In this document: piece by piece, positions 1 through 9,368 of the stretch
Position numbering within the stretch: position 1 is the stretch's first letter
Layout: every line of letters begins with the position of its first letter
Assembly: GCF_003610255.1 (NCBI RefSeq)
Contig: NZ_RAPS01000001.1
Span: forward strand, 7,777,001 to 7,841,000
DNA from: Streptomyces sp. TLI_171
Lineage (GTDB): Bacteria; Actinomycetota; Actinomycetes; Streptomycetales; Streptomycetaceae
Length of the DNA stretch: 64,000 bases
Reading direction: 5' to 3'
The notes under the pieces: model-generated
Databases searched by the model: none
What the model was told of the DNA's origin: nothing
The model's input: only the letters and a program-made list of their open reading frames with translations
Translations under genes and position numbers: made by a program

Positions 1-3000
1 AAGGCGGTGATGCTGTCGGCGTTCCAGCGCAGGAAGCGTTCGTGGTCGGCGAGCGAGAACGTGCCGGGCCTGATGTCGAGCTGTCCCCGTCCGGAGGCCA
101 GGTCGGCCCGGATGTCGAGGAGTTCGGCGGGGGAGACGGGGTGCCAGACGATCCGGTCGAAGAAGCGCAGCAGCCAGGGGATGCCGTCCGCGAAGGAACG
201 GCCGGGGCGCAGGCCGCCCCAGATGGGGACCGTGCGGCCGATGAGCTGGTAGCCGCCGGGGCTCTCCATGCCGTAGACGCAGAGGTAGGAGCCGCCGATG
301 CCGACGCCCGCCTCGGCGGTCCAGGTGCGCGCCGGGTTGTACTTGGTGGTGACCAGCCGGTGGCGGGGGTCGAGCGGGGTGGCGGCGGGGGCGCCCAGGT
401 AGACGTCGCCGAGGCCGAGGACGAGGTACTGGGCGTCGAAGACGATCCGGCGGACGTCGTCCACCGAGTCCAGACCGTTGATGCGGCGGATGAACTCGAT
501 GTTGGACGGGTTCCAGGGGGCGTCGTCGCGCACCGAGGTGAGGTAGCGGGAGATGGCCTCGTCCACGGTCGGGTCGTCCCACGACAGCGGGAGGTGGACC
601 TCCCGGCTGGGCACGGTCAGTTCATCGGCGGCGGGGAGCTGGTCCTCGGCCTCCTGGAGGGCGCCGAGCAGCGTGCGCAGCGGGAGGGTGTCGGGGTCGG
701 TGTGCAGGTGCAGGGAACGGACGCCGGGGGTGATGTCGACGAGGCCGGCGGGACGGTGGGCGGCGAGGTGCCGGGCCAGGGCGTGCACCCGCATCCGCAG
801 GGCGAGGTCGAGGGCCATCGGGCCGTACTCGACGAGGATGTTGTCGTCCGCGCCGCGCCGGTAGACGACCTCGGGGGTGGTGCGGGTGGCGGGCCGCCGG
901 GCGAGCACGCCCCGGTCGGGGTCCGGTCCCTCGGTGGGGAGGGTGAGCAGGGCCGGCGAGCGGCGCAGGTCGTCCGCGCGGGACTCGGTGACGGGGACGA
1001 AGCGCACGGTGTCGCCCGGGCGCAGCTGGCCGGTCTTCCAGCGTTCGGCGGCGACGACGGTGACCGGGCAGGCGAAGCCGCCGAGGCTGGGGCCGTCGGG
1101 GCCGAGGATCGCGGGGGTGTCCCCGGTGAGGTTGACGGCGCCGACGGAGTAGGCGGTGTCGTGGACGTTGGAGGGGTGCAGCCCGGCCTCGCCGCCGTCG
1201 GGGCGGGCCCACTCGGGCCGGGGGCCCACCAGCCGGACGCCGGTGCGGGCGGACTGGGCGGAGACCTTCCACTCGGCCGTGTACATCGTCTCCAGGCCGT
1301 GCGGGGTGAGGAAGTCGGGGGCGGGGTGCGGGCCCTCGCTGACCGCGATCCGCCAGTGGGTGGTGAAGTGCGGGCGTTCGGTGGACGGTACGGCGGCCGG
1401 TGCCGGCGATCCGGGGGCGGGCGCGAGGGGGCGGAGGACGTCGCCGGTGCGCAGGGCGCGTCCGGCGTGACCGCCGAAGCCACCGAGGGTGAAGGTGGCG
1501 GTGCTGCCGAGATAGCCGGGCAGGTCGAGGCCACCGCGGATGAGGACGTAGGTGCGCATGCCCGGGCCGTTCGAGGTTCCGACCTCCAGCAGGGCTCCGG
1601 CGGGCAGCTCGAAGGGCTTCCACTGGGCGGCGGGCGTGCCGTCGACGGTGACGTGGGCCGGGGCGCCGGTGATGCAGACGACTGCGGGCCGCGAGAAGCG
1701 CAGGGCCGGACCCTCCAAGGTGCACTCCAGGCCGGGGGCGCCCTCCGGGTTGCCGACGGCGGTGTTGCCCAGCCGGAAGGAGAGGTCGTCCATCGGGCCG
1801 CTGGGCGGGATGCCGACCTCCCAGTAGCCGGTGCGGCCGGGCCAGTCCTGGACGGTGGTGAGGGTGCCGCCGCGGACGACGTCGATGCGCGGGCGCGCGT
1901 CGGTGACGGACGCGAGGGTGCTCGTGGTGTGCCGGGCGGCCGTGACCTCCTCCGTGCGGCAGGCGGCGCGCAGGAGGCCGAGGTTGGTCTCCACGCCGTC
2001 GATCCGGGTCGCGTCCAGCGCCTCTGCCAGCTTTGCGAAGGCCTCGTCGCGGTCGCGTCCGGTGGCGATGATCTTGGCGAGCATCGGGTCGTAGGCGGTG
2101 GAGATCTCCTGACCGGTCTCGGCCCAGCCGTCCACCCGTACACCGCCGGGGAGTTGGACGTGGGTGAGCAGGCCGGCGCTCGGGCGGTGGTCCTGGCCCG
2201 GGTCCTCGGCGTAGACGCGCGCCTCGACGGCGTGCCCGCGCCTGGGCGGGCCGTCGGGGCCGATGCCGTCGAGGACGTCCTTGTCGCCGCGGGCCAGGCG
2301 CAGCATCCAGCCGACCAGGTCGACGCCGCTGATCTCCTCGGTGACCGGGTGCTCGACCTGGAGGCGGGTGTTGACCTCCAGGAAAGCCGCCTCCTCGCGT
2401 TCGGCGTCGTAGACGAACTCCACGGTGCCGGCCGAGCGGTAGCCGACTGCGCTGCACAACTCCCGTGCGTCCCGGTGCAGTTGCTCGCGCAGCGCGGGTG
2501 GGAGGCCGGGAGCGGGAGCCTCCTCCAGGACCTTCTGGTGACGGCGCTGGAGGGAGCAGTCCCGGTCGCCGAGGCTGACGACCCGGCCGGCGCCGTCGCC
2601 GAAGACCTGCACCTCGACGTGCCGGGCGCGGGAGACGTACCGCTCCAGGAAGACCCCGCCGTCGCCGAAGTTGCCCCGGGCGAGCCTGGTGACCTGGGCG
2701 TACGCCGCTCGCAGTTCCTCCGCGCCGGTGCAGGCCCGCATGCCGATGCCGCCTCCGCCGCCGGTCGCCTTCAGCATCACCGGGTAACCGATGTCCTCGG
2801 CGGCGCGCAGGGCCTCGGCCAGGTTCGAAAGGAGCCCGGTACCGGCCAGCAGCGGGACCCCGGCTGCCTCGGCCGCGGCGCGGGCAGTGTGCTTGGCGCC
2901 GAAGACCTCCAGTTGACGGGGCGTCGGGCCGACGAAGACCAGGCCCGCCGCCTCCACGTCGGCGGCGAACGCGGCGTTCTCGGAGAGGAAGCCGTACCCG

Positions 3001-3239
3001 GGATGGATCGCCCCGGCGCCCGTCTCGCGGGCAGCGGCCAGGACCAGGTCCGCTCGCAGGTAGCTCTCGGCGGCGGGCGCCGGGCCCAGGCGGACCGCCG
3101 TGTCGGCCATCCGCACGTGCGGTGCGGTGCGGTCGGCGTCGGAGTACACCGCCACGGTCCGCAGGCCGAGCGCGGACGCCGAGCGGAGTATGCGGCAGGC
3201 GATCTCGCCGCGGTTGGCGATCAGCAGGGTGTCGAACAC
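1..3239 (-). CDS. Urea/guanidine carboxylase-type biotin-dependent enzyme (urea amidolyase family), C-terminus beyond window
   Basis: Probable ATP- and biotin-dependent carboxylase acting on urea or guanidine in the cytosol, first step of the allophanate route of nitrogen release. About 1,079 residues are visible. A biotin carboxylase module comes first: LLIANRGEIA at residues 5-14, the ATP-grasp glycine loop GGGGIGM near 161-167, HQKVLEEAPAP near 234 and EVNTRLQVEHP near 288-298. It is followed from about residue 478 by a KipA/AHS2 domain (RGGTLTTVQDWPGR) and from about 790 by a KipI/AHS1 domain. The biotinyl domain expected at the C-terminus lies off the left edge. The GTG start at 3239 follows GAGGAG at good spacing. 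It lies 75 bp downstream of the NCS1 permease gene and is probably co-transcribed with it. Urea and guanidine specificity cannot be separated by eye; no allophanate hydrolase is visible in the window. Confidence 0.88.
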   Translation of the reverse strand, partial: MFDTLLIANRGEIACRILRSASALGLRTVAVYSDADRTAPHVRMADTAVRLGPAPAAESYLRADLVLAAARETGAGAIHPGYGFLSENAAFAADVEAAGLVFVGPTPRQLEVFGAKHTARAAAEAAGVPLLAGTGLLSNLAEALRAAEDIGYPVMLKATGGGGGIGMRACTGAEELRAAYAQVTRLARGNFGDGGVFLERYVSRARHVEVQVFGDGAGRVVSLGDRDCSLQRRHQKVLEEAPAPGLPPALREQLHRDARELCSAVGYRSAGTVEFVYDAEREEAAFLEVNTRLQVEHPVTEEISGVDLVGWMLRLARGDKDVLDGIGPDGPPRRGHAVEARVYAEDPGQDHRPSAGLLTHVQLPGGVRVDGWAETGQEISTAYDPMLAKIIATGRDRDEAFAKLAEALDATRIDGVETNLGLLRAACRTEEVTAARHTTSTLASVTDARPRIDVVRGGTLTTVQDWPGRTGYWEVGIPPSGPMDDLSFRLGNTAVGNPEGAPGLECTLEGPALRFSRPAVVCITGAPAHVTVDGTPAAQWKPFELPAGALLEVGTSNGPGMRTYVLIRGGLDLPGYLGSTATFTLGGFGGHAGRALRTGDVLRPLAPAPGSPAPAAVPSTERPHFTTHWRIAVSEGPHPAPDFLTPHGLETMYTAEWKVSAQSARTGVRLVGPRPEWARPDGGEAGLHPSNVHDTAYSVGAVNLTGDTPAILGPDGPSLGGFACPVTVVAAERWKTGQLRPGDTVRFVPVTESRADDLRRSPALLTLPTEGPDPDRGVLARRPATRTTPEVVYRRGADDNILVEYGPMALDLALRMRVHALARHLAAHRPAGLVDITPGVRSLHLHTDPDTLPLRTLLGALQEAEDQLPAADELTVPSREVHLPLSWDDPTVDEAISRYLTSVRDDAPWNPSNIEFIRRINGLDSVDDVRRIVFDAQYLVLGLGDVYLGAPAATPLDPRHRLVTTKYNPARTWTAEAGVGIGGSYLCVYGMESPGGYQLIGRTVPIWGGLRPGRSFADGIPWLLRFFDRIVWHPVSPAELLDIRADLASGRGQLDIRPGTFSLADHERFLRWNADSITA

Positions 3240-3314
3240 GATGTCAGCTCCTCGGAAGGCGGGTCGTGCCGCGGGTGCTCGCCGGCGCCTCCCGCGGCGC
3301 CGGCGGCGAAGGGG

Positions 3315-4955
3315 TCACGCGGCGGGCAGGACGTGGTCGCCGACCTTGTCGGTGCTCAGGCACAGGGAGCAGACCGCCGCGTCGTGGGTGGCGCAGGCGG
3401 CCAGATCGGGCCGCTCGTAGGGCTGGTGGCACACGTGGCAGTCGAGGGCGACCGCGCTGGGGTTGCCGTCGGCGTCCAGGATCGGCTCGTCGATGCCGTC
3501 GTCGGTGCGGCGCAGGTAGTACTTGCCCTTGGTGGCGAGGGCCATCAGGGGCGTGAGGACGAAGGCGAGGACGGCGGCGGCGACGGGGGAGTACGGCTGG
3601 AGGGTGTCGCCGAGCGCGTGGAAGTACATGCCGATGGACAGGCCCGAGGCCGCCACGAAGGCGACCACGCCGACCGGGTTGACCGCGTACAGCATGCCCC
3701 GGCGGAACTCCGGCCGGAGCGGGGAGATCCTGAGCAGGTACTTGTTGACGCCGATGTCGGTGGCCACGGTGACGACCCAGGCGATGGCGCAGTTCGAGTA
3801 GAAGCCCAGGATGCTGTTGAGGAAGCTGAACATGTCGGCTTCCATCAGGGCCAGCGCGAAGCCCAGGTTGACCACCACGAAGACCGTGCGGCCCGGGTAG
3901 TGCCTGGTGACGCGGGTGAAGGAGTTCGTCCAGGCGAGGGAGCCGGAGTAGGCGTTGGTCACGTTGATCTTGATCTGGCTGATGACGACCAGGGCGAGCG
4001 CGAGCGGGACGACCATCCAGGACGGCATCATCGCGTCGAACGCGCCGCGGAACTGCTGGATCGGCTCGGTCGCGACGGACGGTCCGACCTCGGCGAGGAC
4101 GTAGACGGCGAGGAAGACGCCGATGGCCTGCTTCAGCGCGCCGAGCAGGACCCAGCCCGGGCCGGCCATGACCACGGCGGTCCACCAACTGCGCTTGTTG
4201 GCCTCGGTCCTGGGCGGCATGAAGCGCAAGTAGTCGATCTGCTCGCCGATCTGCGCGATGAGGGACAGGCACACGCCCGCGCCGAGCAGCACCGACGCGG
4301 TGTTGATGCCGTCGCCGCCCCCACCGGCGTAACCGAGGAAGCGGTCGACCGTGCCGGGGTCCCGGGCGACCAGGTAGACGAGCGGGGCGACCATCAGCAG
4401 CAGCCAGACCGGGGTGGTCCACACCTGGAGCTTGCTGAGCGCCTTCATGCCGTGGATCACCAGCGGGAACACGATCAGTGTGGAGACCAAGTAGCCGAGC
4501 CACAGCGGGAGGTGGAGGCCCATCCGCAGGCCCTGGGCCATGATCGAGCCTTCGAGGGCGAAGAAGATGAAGGTGAAGCTGGCGAAGATGACGCTGGTGA
4601 GGACCGAGCCGTAGTAGCCGAAGCCGGAGCCGCGGGTGATGAGGTCGAGGTCGATGTTGTAGCGGGCGCCGTAGTAGGCGAGGGGGAAGCCGGTGACGAA
4701 GATGACCACGGCCGCGACGGCGATCGCGACCAGCGCGTTGCCGGTGCCGTGCGTGAGGCCGATGCCGGCGCCGATCGAGAAGTCGGCCATGTAGGCGATG
4801 CCGCCGAGAGCCGTGGTGGCCACGACCATGGGGGTCCAGCGACGGTAGCTGCGGGGCGCGAAACGGAGGGTGTAGTCCTCCAGCGTCTCCTTGGTCGCCT
4901 GACTTGTCGGGACGTGCGGTGTCGTCACCTGCTGCGGTGACCGGGCGGTGGTCAT
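3315..4955 (-). CDS. NCS1-family nucleobase/nitrogen-compound permease with Cys/His-rich C-terminal tail
   Basis: Integral membrane symporter of the nucleobase:cation symporter-1 family, 546 residues. About twelve hydrophobic segments run from residue 40 to 480, including the family-like PMVVATTALGGIAYMADFS region near 42-60 and RGSGFGYYGSV near 107. The family imports cytosine, purines, allantoin, hydantoins or related nitrogen compounds; the substrate here is unknown. After the last membrane segment a cytosolic tail carries C506-x2-C509, C521 and C529-x2-C532 with nearby histidines (507, 510, 524), which looks like a small metal-binding knuckle and is not part of the core family fold. The ATG at 4955 follows AGAAGGG. 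It sits between a GntR regulator gene and the urea/guanidine carboxylase gene on the same strand, so it probably imports that pathway's nitrogen source. Confidence 0.88.
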   Translation of the reverse strand: MTTARSPQQVTTPHVPTSQATKETLEDYTLRFAPRSYRRWTPMVVATTALGGIAYMADFSIGAGIGLTHGTGNALVAIAVAAVVIFVTGFPLAYYGARYNIDLDLITRGSGFGYYGSVLTSVIFASFTFIFFALEGSIMAQGLRMGLHLPLWLGYLVSTLIVFPLVIHGMKALSKLQVWTTPVWLLLMVAPLVYLVARDPGTVDRFLGYAGGGGDGINTASVLLGAGVCLSLIAQIGEQIDYLRFMPPRTEANKRSWWTAVVMAGPGWVLLGALKQAIGVFLAVYVLAEVGPSVATEPIQQFRGAFDAMMPSWMVVPLALALVVISQIKINVTNAYSGSLAWTNSFTRVTRHYPGRTVFVVVNLGFALALMEADMFSFLNSILGFYSNCAIAWVVTVATDIGVNKYLLRISPLRPEFRRGMLYAVNPVGVVAFVAASGLSIGMYFHALGDTLQPYSPVAAAVLAFVLTPLMALATKGKYYLRRTDDGIDEPILDADGNPSAVALDCHVCHQPYERPDLAACATHDAAVCSLCLSTDKVGDHVLPAA

Positions 4956-5012
4956 GGCGTGCCCTTCTGGAGTGCGGGCGGGGGAGGGAAGTACGGAGAG
5001 CGGTGGGCGCCT

Positions 5013-5747
5013 TCAGGGGCGGTCGGCGTGCAGCGCCATCTGCGTCATCGCGCGCTGGGCGCGTTGCAGCACCACGGCCATCGAGTCGCCGACGTGGGCG
5101 TGCAGGGCCCGGTAGCCCTCGCCGAGCCGGCCGTCCCGGACGAACTCCATGATCTCGATGTGTTCGGTGATGGTCGTCTCCACCCGGTCCTGGGTGAGGA
5201 AGTCGTACATCCGGACGCTGCGGATGCGCTCGCTGACCGTCACGAGGGCGTCGGTCAGCGCGGGATTGCCCGCAGCGCGGGAGAGTTCGGCGTGGAAGCG
5301 CTCGTCCCGGATGACGAAGCGCGGGTCACGCTCGGGCGGGTTCTCGCGCATGGCGTACCAGCGTTCCAACTCGGCCGCGATGATCGCCGGGTCGTGCCGG
5401 GCCGAGGGGTCCTCGATCACCCGGGCGATGCCCCGCAACTCCAGGGTGACCCGGAGCTCGTAAAGGTCCTTCAGCTGGTGCAGGTTGGGGATCGTGACGT
5501 AGAAGCCGCCGTCGCCACGCTCGATCAGACCGTCCGCCAGCAGCCGCGCCAGCGCCTCGCGCACGGGAGTCCGCGACACCCCGAACCGGGCGGCCAACCG
5601 CATCTCGGCCAGCCGCTCGCGCGGGCCGAACTCGCCGTCCAGCACGGCCGTGCGCAACTGCGCGTAGGTCGTCTCGCGGAGCGAGGTCGCGGGCGTCGGA
5701 CCCGGATCCGGCGTCGTGTCCGGCGGCGTATACAGCATCGAATCCAT
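5013..5747 (-). CDS. GntR-family (FCD subfamily) transcriptional regulator
   Basis: DNA-binding regulator of 244 residues. The N-terminal winged helix-turn-helix is visible near residues 18-75 (LRTAVLDGEFGPRERLAE, then FGVSRTPVREALARLLADG), followed by an all-helical FCD ligand-binding domain with the usual metal-ligand pattern: D and H in IRDERFHAELSRAAGNP and a later histidine in TITEHIEIMEFVRDG. FCD proteins usually bind small carboxylates or other metabolites and repress neighbouring catabolic genes. The ATG at 5747 starts the conserved region; the frame stays open further upstream, but that stretch does not look like GntR sequence. It lies 57 bp upstream of the permease gene on the same strand, so it is the likely regulator of the permease-carboxylase unit. 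Confidence 0.88.
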   Translation of the reverse strand: MDSMLYTPPDTTPDPGPTPATSLRETTYAQLRTAVLDGEFGPRERLAEMRLAARFGVSRTPVREALARLLADGLIERGDGGFYVTIPNLHQLKDLYELRVTLELRGIARVIEDPSARHDPAIIAAELERWYAMRENPPERDPRFVIRDERFHAELSRAAGNPALTDALVTVSERIRSVRMYDFLTQDRVETTITEHIEIMEFVRDGRLGEGYRALHAHVGDSMAVVLQRAQRAMTQMALHADRP

Positions 5748-6121
5748 GACCGGATACGCTAGGAACCGCTTGTTTCCCGGAGAGTTCACCTGTCGTGAAC
5801 GCATCGTTTCCAGGACCTCGCCGCCGACCGCCGGGCCGAGGCCCAGGCGGCCCGCCAGATCGTGCTGCCTGTCCCGGGGCGGCCGCGGCCGCCGCGGCGG
5901 TACGCCCGCGGCCACCCGCAGAACGATCGCTGCTCAATGCGAATCAGCGCCATCCGGGCCCGACAGCATGCCGTGGCCATGCCCAGCTCACCTGATTCGC
6001 CCGGCACGCCAGCCAGATCCTGGTGGCGGCGGTCGACCGCCATGACACCGGACGCGCTGTCCCCCCGCGGGGCAATCGTCCTGCGCCGGGTGGACGGGGC
6101 GCGGGCGTTCGCCCTGCGGGC
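5748..6121. other. Intergenic region between the GntR gene and the FUSC remnant
   Basis: No convincing gene is visible. It should contain the promoter of the leftward GntR-permease-carboxylase unit. It may also hold the mutated 5' part of the rightward FUSC gene, but I could not recognise FUSC sequence in any of its frames. Confidence 0.4.
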
Positions 6122-6997
6122 GTGGCATCCGCGCACCACCTGCGGGTGCAGGCCCGGCTGCTGACGGAACGGCGCCGGGCGCTGCCGCCCGTCCTGCCGG
6201 ACCTGGCTCGCCTGGAGGTGACGGTCCGCGGCGCGGGACCGGGCGAGCTCCCGGTGACGGGTCGGGTCGCCGAGCTGGCCCTGGGACGCCGTCCCGGCGC
6301 CGCCGGGCGCCTTGCGGTGGCGGCGGTCCCGGCGCTGCGGATGACGCTCGGTACCGGCGTCGCGGGAGGGCTGGTGCTGGCCCTGGGACTCGGGCACGGC
6401 TACTGGGCGGCGATCTCGGCGGCGGCGCTCCACTCGGTGAACCTGCGCACGACCGCGCAGCGCGCCGCCCAGCGGACCCTCGGCACGCTCGCCGGACTGC
6501 TGATCGCCCTCGCGGTCCTCGCGGCGGGTCCGGGCCCGATGGTGCTCGCCGTGGTGATCGTGCTGCTGGAGTTCCTGCTGGAGTACGTCGTGCTGTGCGC
6601 CGTCTTGGTGACGCCGTTGGCGCTGCTGATGAGCGACCTGGCCGCCCCCACCTCGGCCGAGGGACTGATCCTCGACCGCGGCCTGGGCAGCCTGCTCGGC
6701 ACCGGCGTCGGGCTGCTGTGCGCGCTGCTGGTGGTCCACGACCGGGCCGCCCGACGGGTGGAGCGGGCCCTGGCCGGCTGCCGCGACGCCTCGGACCGCG
6801 CGGAGCACTCCCTCGGGGCCGGTGCCCTCTCCCGTCACACCGCCCAGGTCAGCTTGGCGGCGGCCGTGGTGGAACTGCGCGAGGCCGACGACGCGGCGGC
6901 GGGCGAACTGCTGCAGTCCGGCGTCGACCCGGCCGTCCTCGCCGCCGAGGAGCAGCGCGCCTACCTCCTGCTGGACCGCCTGCTCCACGGCGGCTGA
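6122..6997 (+). pseudogene. N-terminally truncated FUSC-family (fusaric acid resistance-like) membrane protein
   Basis: The frame encodes one FUSC_2-type membrane domain: a cluster of hydrophobic helices beginning GVAGGLVLALGLGHGYWAA, then a cytosolic C-terminal helical region ending EEQRAYLLLDRLLHGG. Complete FUSC proteins usually have about 600-700 residues with two such membrane domains; here only about 290 residues of the second half remain. A GTG at 6122 is the most reasonable residual start, and the frame is open back to 6023, but the sequence upstream is not FUSC-like. Family members are proposed to export aromatic acids. It could still be expressed as a half-protein. It ends 13 bp from the convergent molybdopterin oxidoreductase gene. 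Confidence 0.6.
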
Positions 6998-7010
6998 CCG
7001 CGGGGGCGCC

Positions 7011-9368
7011 TCATGCCGAGCGGGCGGGCTCCGCACGGTCGGGCGGGGTGGAGACCGCTCCGGAGCGCACCACGGTGACCTTGAGGTGCTTCATGATGGG
7101 CTGGTCGCTCTGGGTGCTGTAGTCGCCGATCGCGCAGAGCACGTTCATCTCGGGCATGTAGCCGGCCGCGCAGCCACGCGGGATGTCGTAGGGAATGGCG
7201 AGGTAGCCCGACAGCGAACGGGTGGAGCCGTCGCGGGCGGTGGCGGTGATGTCCACGGGGTCGAACTCCGTGAGGCCGCGCTCGCGCATGTCGTCGCCGT
7301 TCATGAAGACCAGCGTGCGCAGGTTCTTGACGCCCCGGTAGCGGTCGTTGTCCGAGTAGATGGTGGTGTTCCACTGGTCGTGCGAGCGCATCGTGCCGAG
7401 CGCGAGCGTGCCCGGGGCCGGGACGACGTCCGGCAGCGGCGCGGCGGAGAACTCGGCCTTGCCGGAAGGGGTGAGGAACACCAGCTCGCGGGCCGGCTGC
7501 TTGATGCGGAAGCCGAGGGGCAGTCGCACGCGGCGGTTGAAGTCCTCGAAGCCGTCCAGGACTTGGGCCATGGTGTCGCGGATGCGGTCGTAGTCCTCGA
7601 CGTACCACTCCCACGGCGTGCCGCTGTCCGGCAGCGCGGCCCGCGCCAGGCCCGCGATGATGGCGGGCTCGGAGAGCAGGTGCGGCGATCCGGCGCGCTT
7701 CATCCCGCGGGACAGGTGCACCATGCTCATCGAGTCCTCGACGGAGGTCGCCTGCTCGCCGCCGCGCTGCACGTCCTTCTCGGTGCGGCCCAGGCACGGC
7801 AGGATCAGCGCCTGCCGCCCGTGCACCAGGTGACTGCGGTTCAGCTTGGTGCTGACGTGCACGGTGAGCTCGCAGTTGCGCAGGCCGGCGAAGGTGTACG
7901 GGGTGTCCGGCGCGGCGAGCGCGAAGTTGCCGCCCATCCCGACGAAGACCTTGATCTCGCCCCGGTGCATGGCCTCGATCGTGGCCACGGTGTCCTTGCC
8001 GTGCTCGCGCGGCGGCTCGATCCGGCAGACCTCGCCGAGCCGGTCCAGGAACTCGTCGGTGGGCCGGTGGTCGATGCCGCACGTGCGGTTGCCCTGGACA
8101 TTGCTGTGCCCGCGGACCGGAGACGGCCCCGCGCCCTCGCGGCCCAGATTGCCGCGCAGCAGCAGCAGGTTGACGATCTCGCGGACGGTGTCCACGCCGT
8201 GCTCGTGCTGGGTGACGCCGAGGCACCAGCTGACGATGCTGCGGTCGGCTTCGCGGTAGACCCGGGCGGCGTTGAGGATCTCCGTGCGTTCTACGCCGGA
8301 CTGGCGCTCGATCTCCTCCCACGGCGTGGCCTCGCACACCTCCCGGTACTCCTCGAAGCCGTGCGTGTGGCGGTCGATGAACAGCTGGTCCAGCGCCCCG
8401 GCGTCGCTCCGGGACTGCTCCAGGATCGCCTTGGCCATGCCGCGCAGCAGCGCCAGGTCGCCGCCGATGCGCGGCTGGATGTTCAACGTTCCGGTCCTGG
8501 TCGACTTGTTCAGCGCCATGTCGACGAAGTCGTGCGGGATGATCGTGCGGCGGGCGGCGGCCTCGACGAGCGGGTTGATGTGCACGATCTGCGCGCCGCG
8601 CTTGTGCGCCTCCGCGAGGGCGGTCAGCATCCGCGGCGCGTTGGAGGCCGCGTTGACGCCCATGATGAACAGGGCGTCGGTGCTCTCCCAGTCCTTGAGG
8701 TCCACGGTGCCCTTGCCGGTGCCGAGGGAGGCCTGCATGGCGCGGCCGCTGGCCTCGTGGCACATGTTCGAGCAGTCGGGCAGGTTGTTGGTGCCCAGTT
8801 CACGGGCCATCAGCTGGTAGAGGAAGGTGGCCTCGTTGCCCAGGCGCCCGGAGGTGTAGAACGACGCCTGGTTCGGGTCGTCCAGGCCCCGCAGCGCGCG
8901 GCCGACCAGCTCGAACGCGTCCTTCCAGCCGATCGGCACGTAGTGGTCGGTGGCCGGGTCGTAGACCATCGGCTCGGTCAGCCGGCCCTGGTCCTCCAGC
9001 GCGAACTCGCTCCACCCCTCCAGCTCGGCCACGGTGTGCGCGGCGAAGAACGCGCGGTCGACCCGCTTCCTGGTCATCTCCCAGGTGACGTGCTTGATGC
9101 CGTTCTCGCACAGGTCGAGCTTGAGACCCTTGATGTCGTCCGGCCACGCGCAGCCGGGGCAGTCGAAGCCGCCGTTCTCGTGGTTCATCTTCATGATCGC
9201 GCGCGGCCCGTCGACGTACTCCCCTTCACGCAGCAGGAACTTCGTCACGCTCTTCGCGGCGCCCCAGCCCGCGGCCGGGTGACGGTAGGGCTGAAAACTG
9301 GGAGGTGCGGTGGGCGCGGCCCCCACGCGGGGCTCCAGGTCGGCCTTGGGGTCGTCGGAGGGGTTCAC
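7011..9368 (-). CDS. YdeP/FdhF-family molybdopterin oxidoreductase
   Basis: Cytosolic molybdopterin-guanine-dinucleotide enzyme of 785 residues, close in length to E. coli YdeP (about 760), whose reaction is still unclear; such proteins are commonly misnamed formate dehydrogenase. Near the N-terminus is C70-x2-C73 (FDCPGCAWPDD) followed by C87, a reduced cysteine cluster. LPDCSNMCHEASGRAMQASL (from about residue 197) and RGHSNVQGNRT are typical cofactor-cleft motifs, and a C-terminal dinucleotide-binding domain begins near LRTLVFMNGDDMRERGL. The GTG at 9368 lies ten bases after GGAAGG; other upstream starts lack a binding site. No electron-transfer partner or fdhD is adjacent. Confidence 0.88.
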   Translation of the reverse strand: MNPSDDPKADLEPRVGAAPTAPPSFQPYRHPAAGWGAAKSVTKFLLREGEYVDGPRAIMKMNHENGGFDCPGCAWPDDIKGLKLDLCENGIKHVTWEMTRKRVDRAFFAAHTVAELEGWSEFALEDQGRLTEPMVYDPATDHYVPIGWKDAFELVGRALRGLDDPNQASFYTSGRLGNEATFLYQLMARELGTNNLPDCSNMCHEASGRAMQASLGTGKGTVDLKDWESTDALFIMGVNAASNAPRMLTALAEAHKRGAQIVHINPLVEAAARRTIIPHDFVDMALNKSTRTGTLNIQPRIGGDLALLRGMAKAILEQSRSDAGALDQLFIDRHTHGFEEYREVCEATPWEEIERQSGVERTEILNAARVYREADRSIVSWCLGVTQHEHGVDTVREIVNLLLLRGNLGREGAGPSPVRGHSNVQGNRTCGIDHRPTDEFLDRLGEVCRIEPPREHGKDTVATIEAMHRGEIKVFVGMGGNFALAAPDTPYTFAGLRNCELTVHVSTKLNRSHLVHGRQALILPCLGRTEKDVQRGGEQATSVEDSMSMVHLSRGMKRAGSPHLLSEPAIIAGLARAALPDSGTPWEWYVEDYDRIRDTMAQVLDGFEDFNRRVRLPLGFRIKQPARELVFLTPSGKAEFSAAPLPDVVPAPGTLALGTMRSHDQWNTTIYSDNDRYRGVKNLRTLVFMNGDDMRERGLTEFDPVDITATARDGSTRSLSGYLAIPYDIPRGCAAGYMPEMNVLCAIGDYSTQSDQPIMKHLKVTVVRSGAVSTPPDRAEPARSA

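Noticed and set aside
42..4940. A 1,632-codon open frame on the plus strand
   Set aside because: It is antisense to the carboxylase and permease genes; its translation is a Gly/Val/Asp/Ala-rich pattern typical of high-GC shadow frames, with no domain.
4956..5012. Guanidine riboswitch before the permease
   Set aside because: The 57-bp gap is too short and shows none of the conserved ykkC-type motifs.
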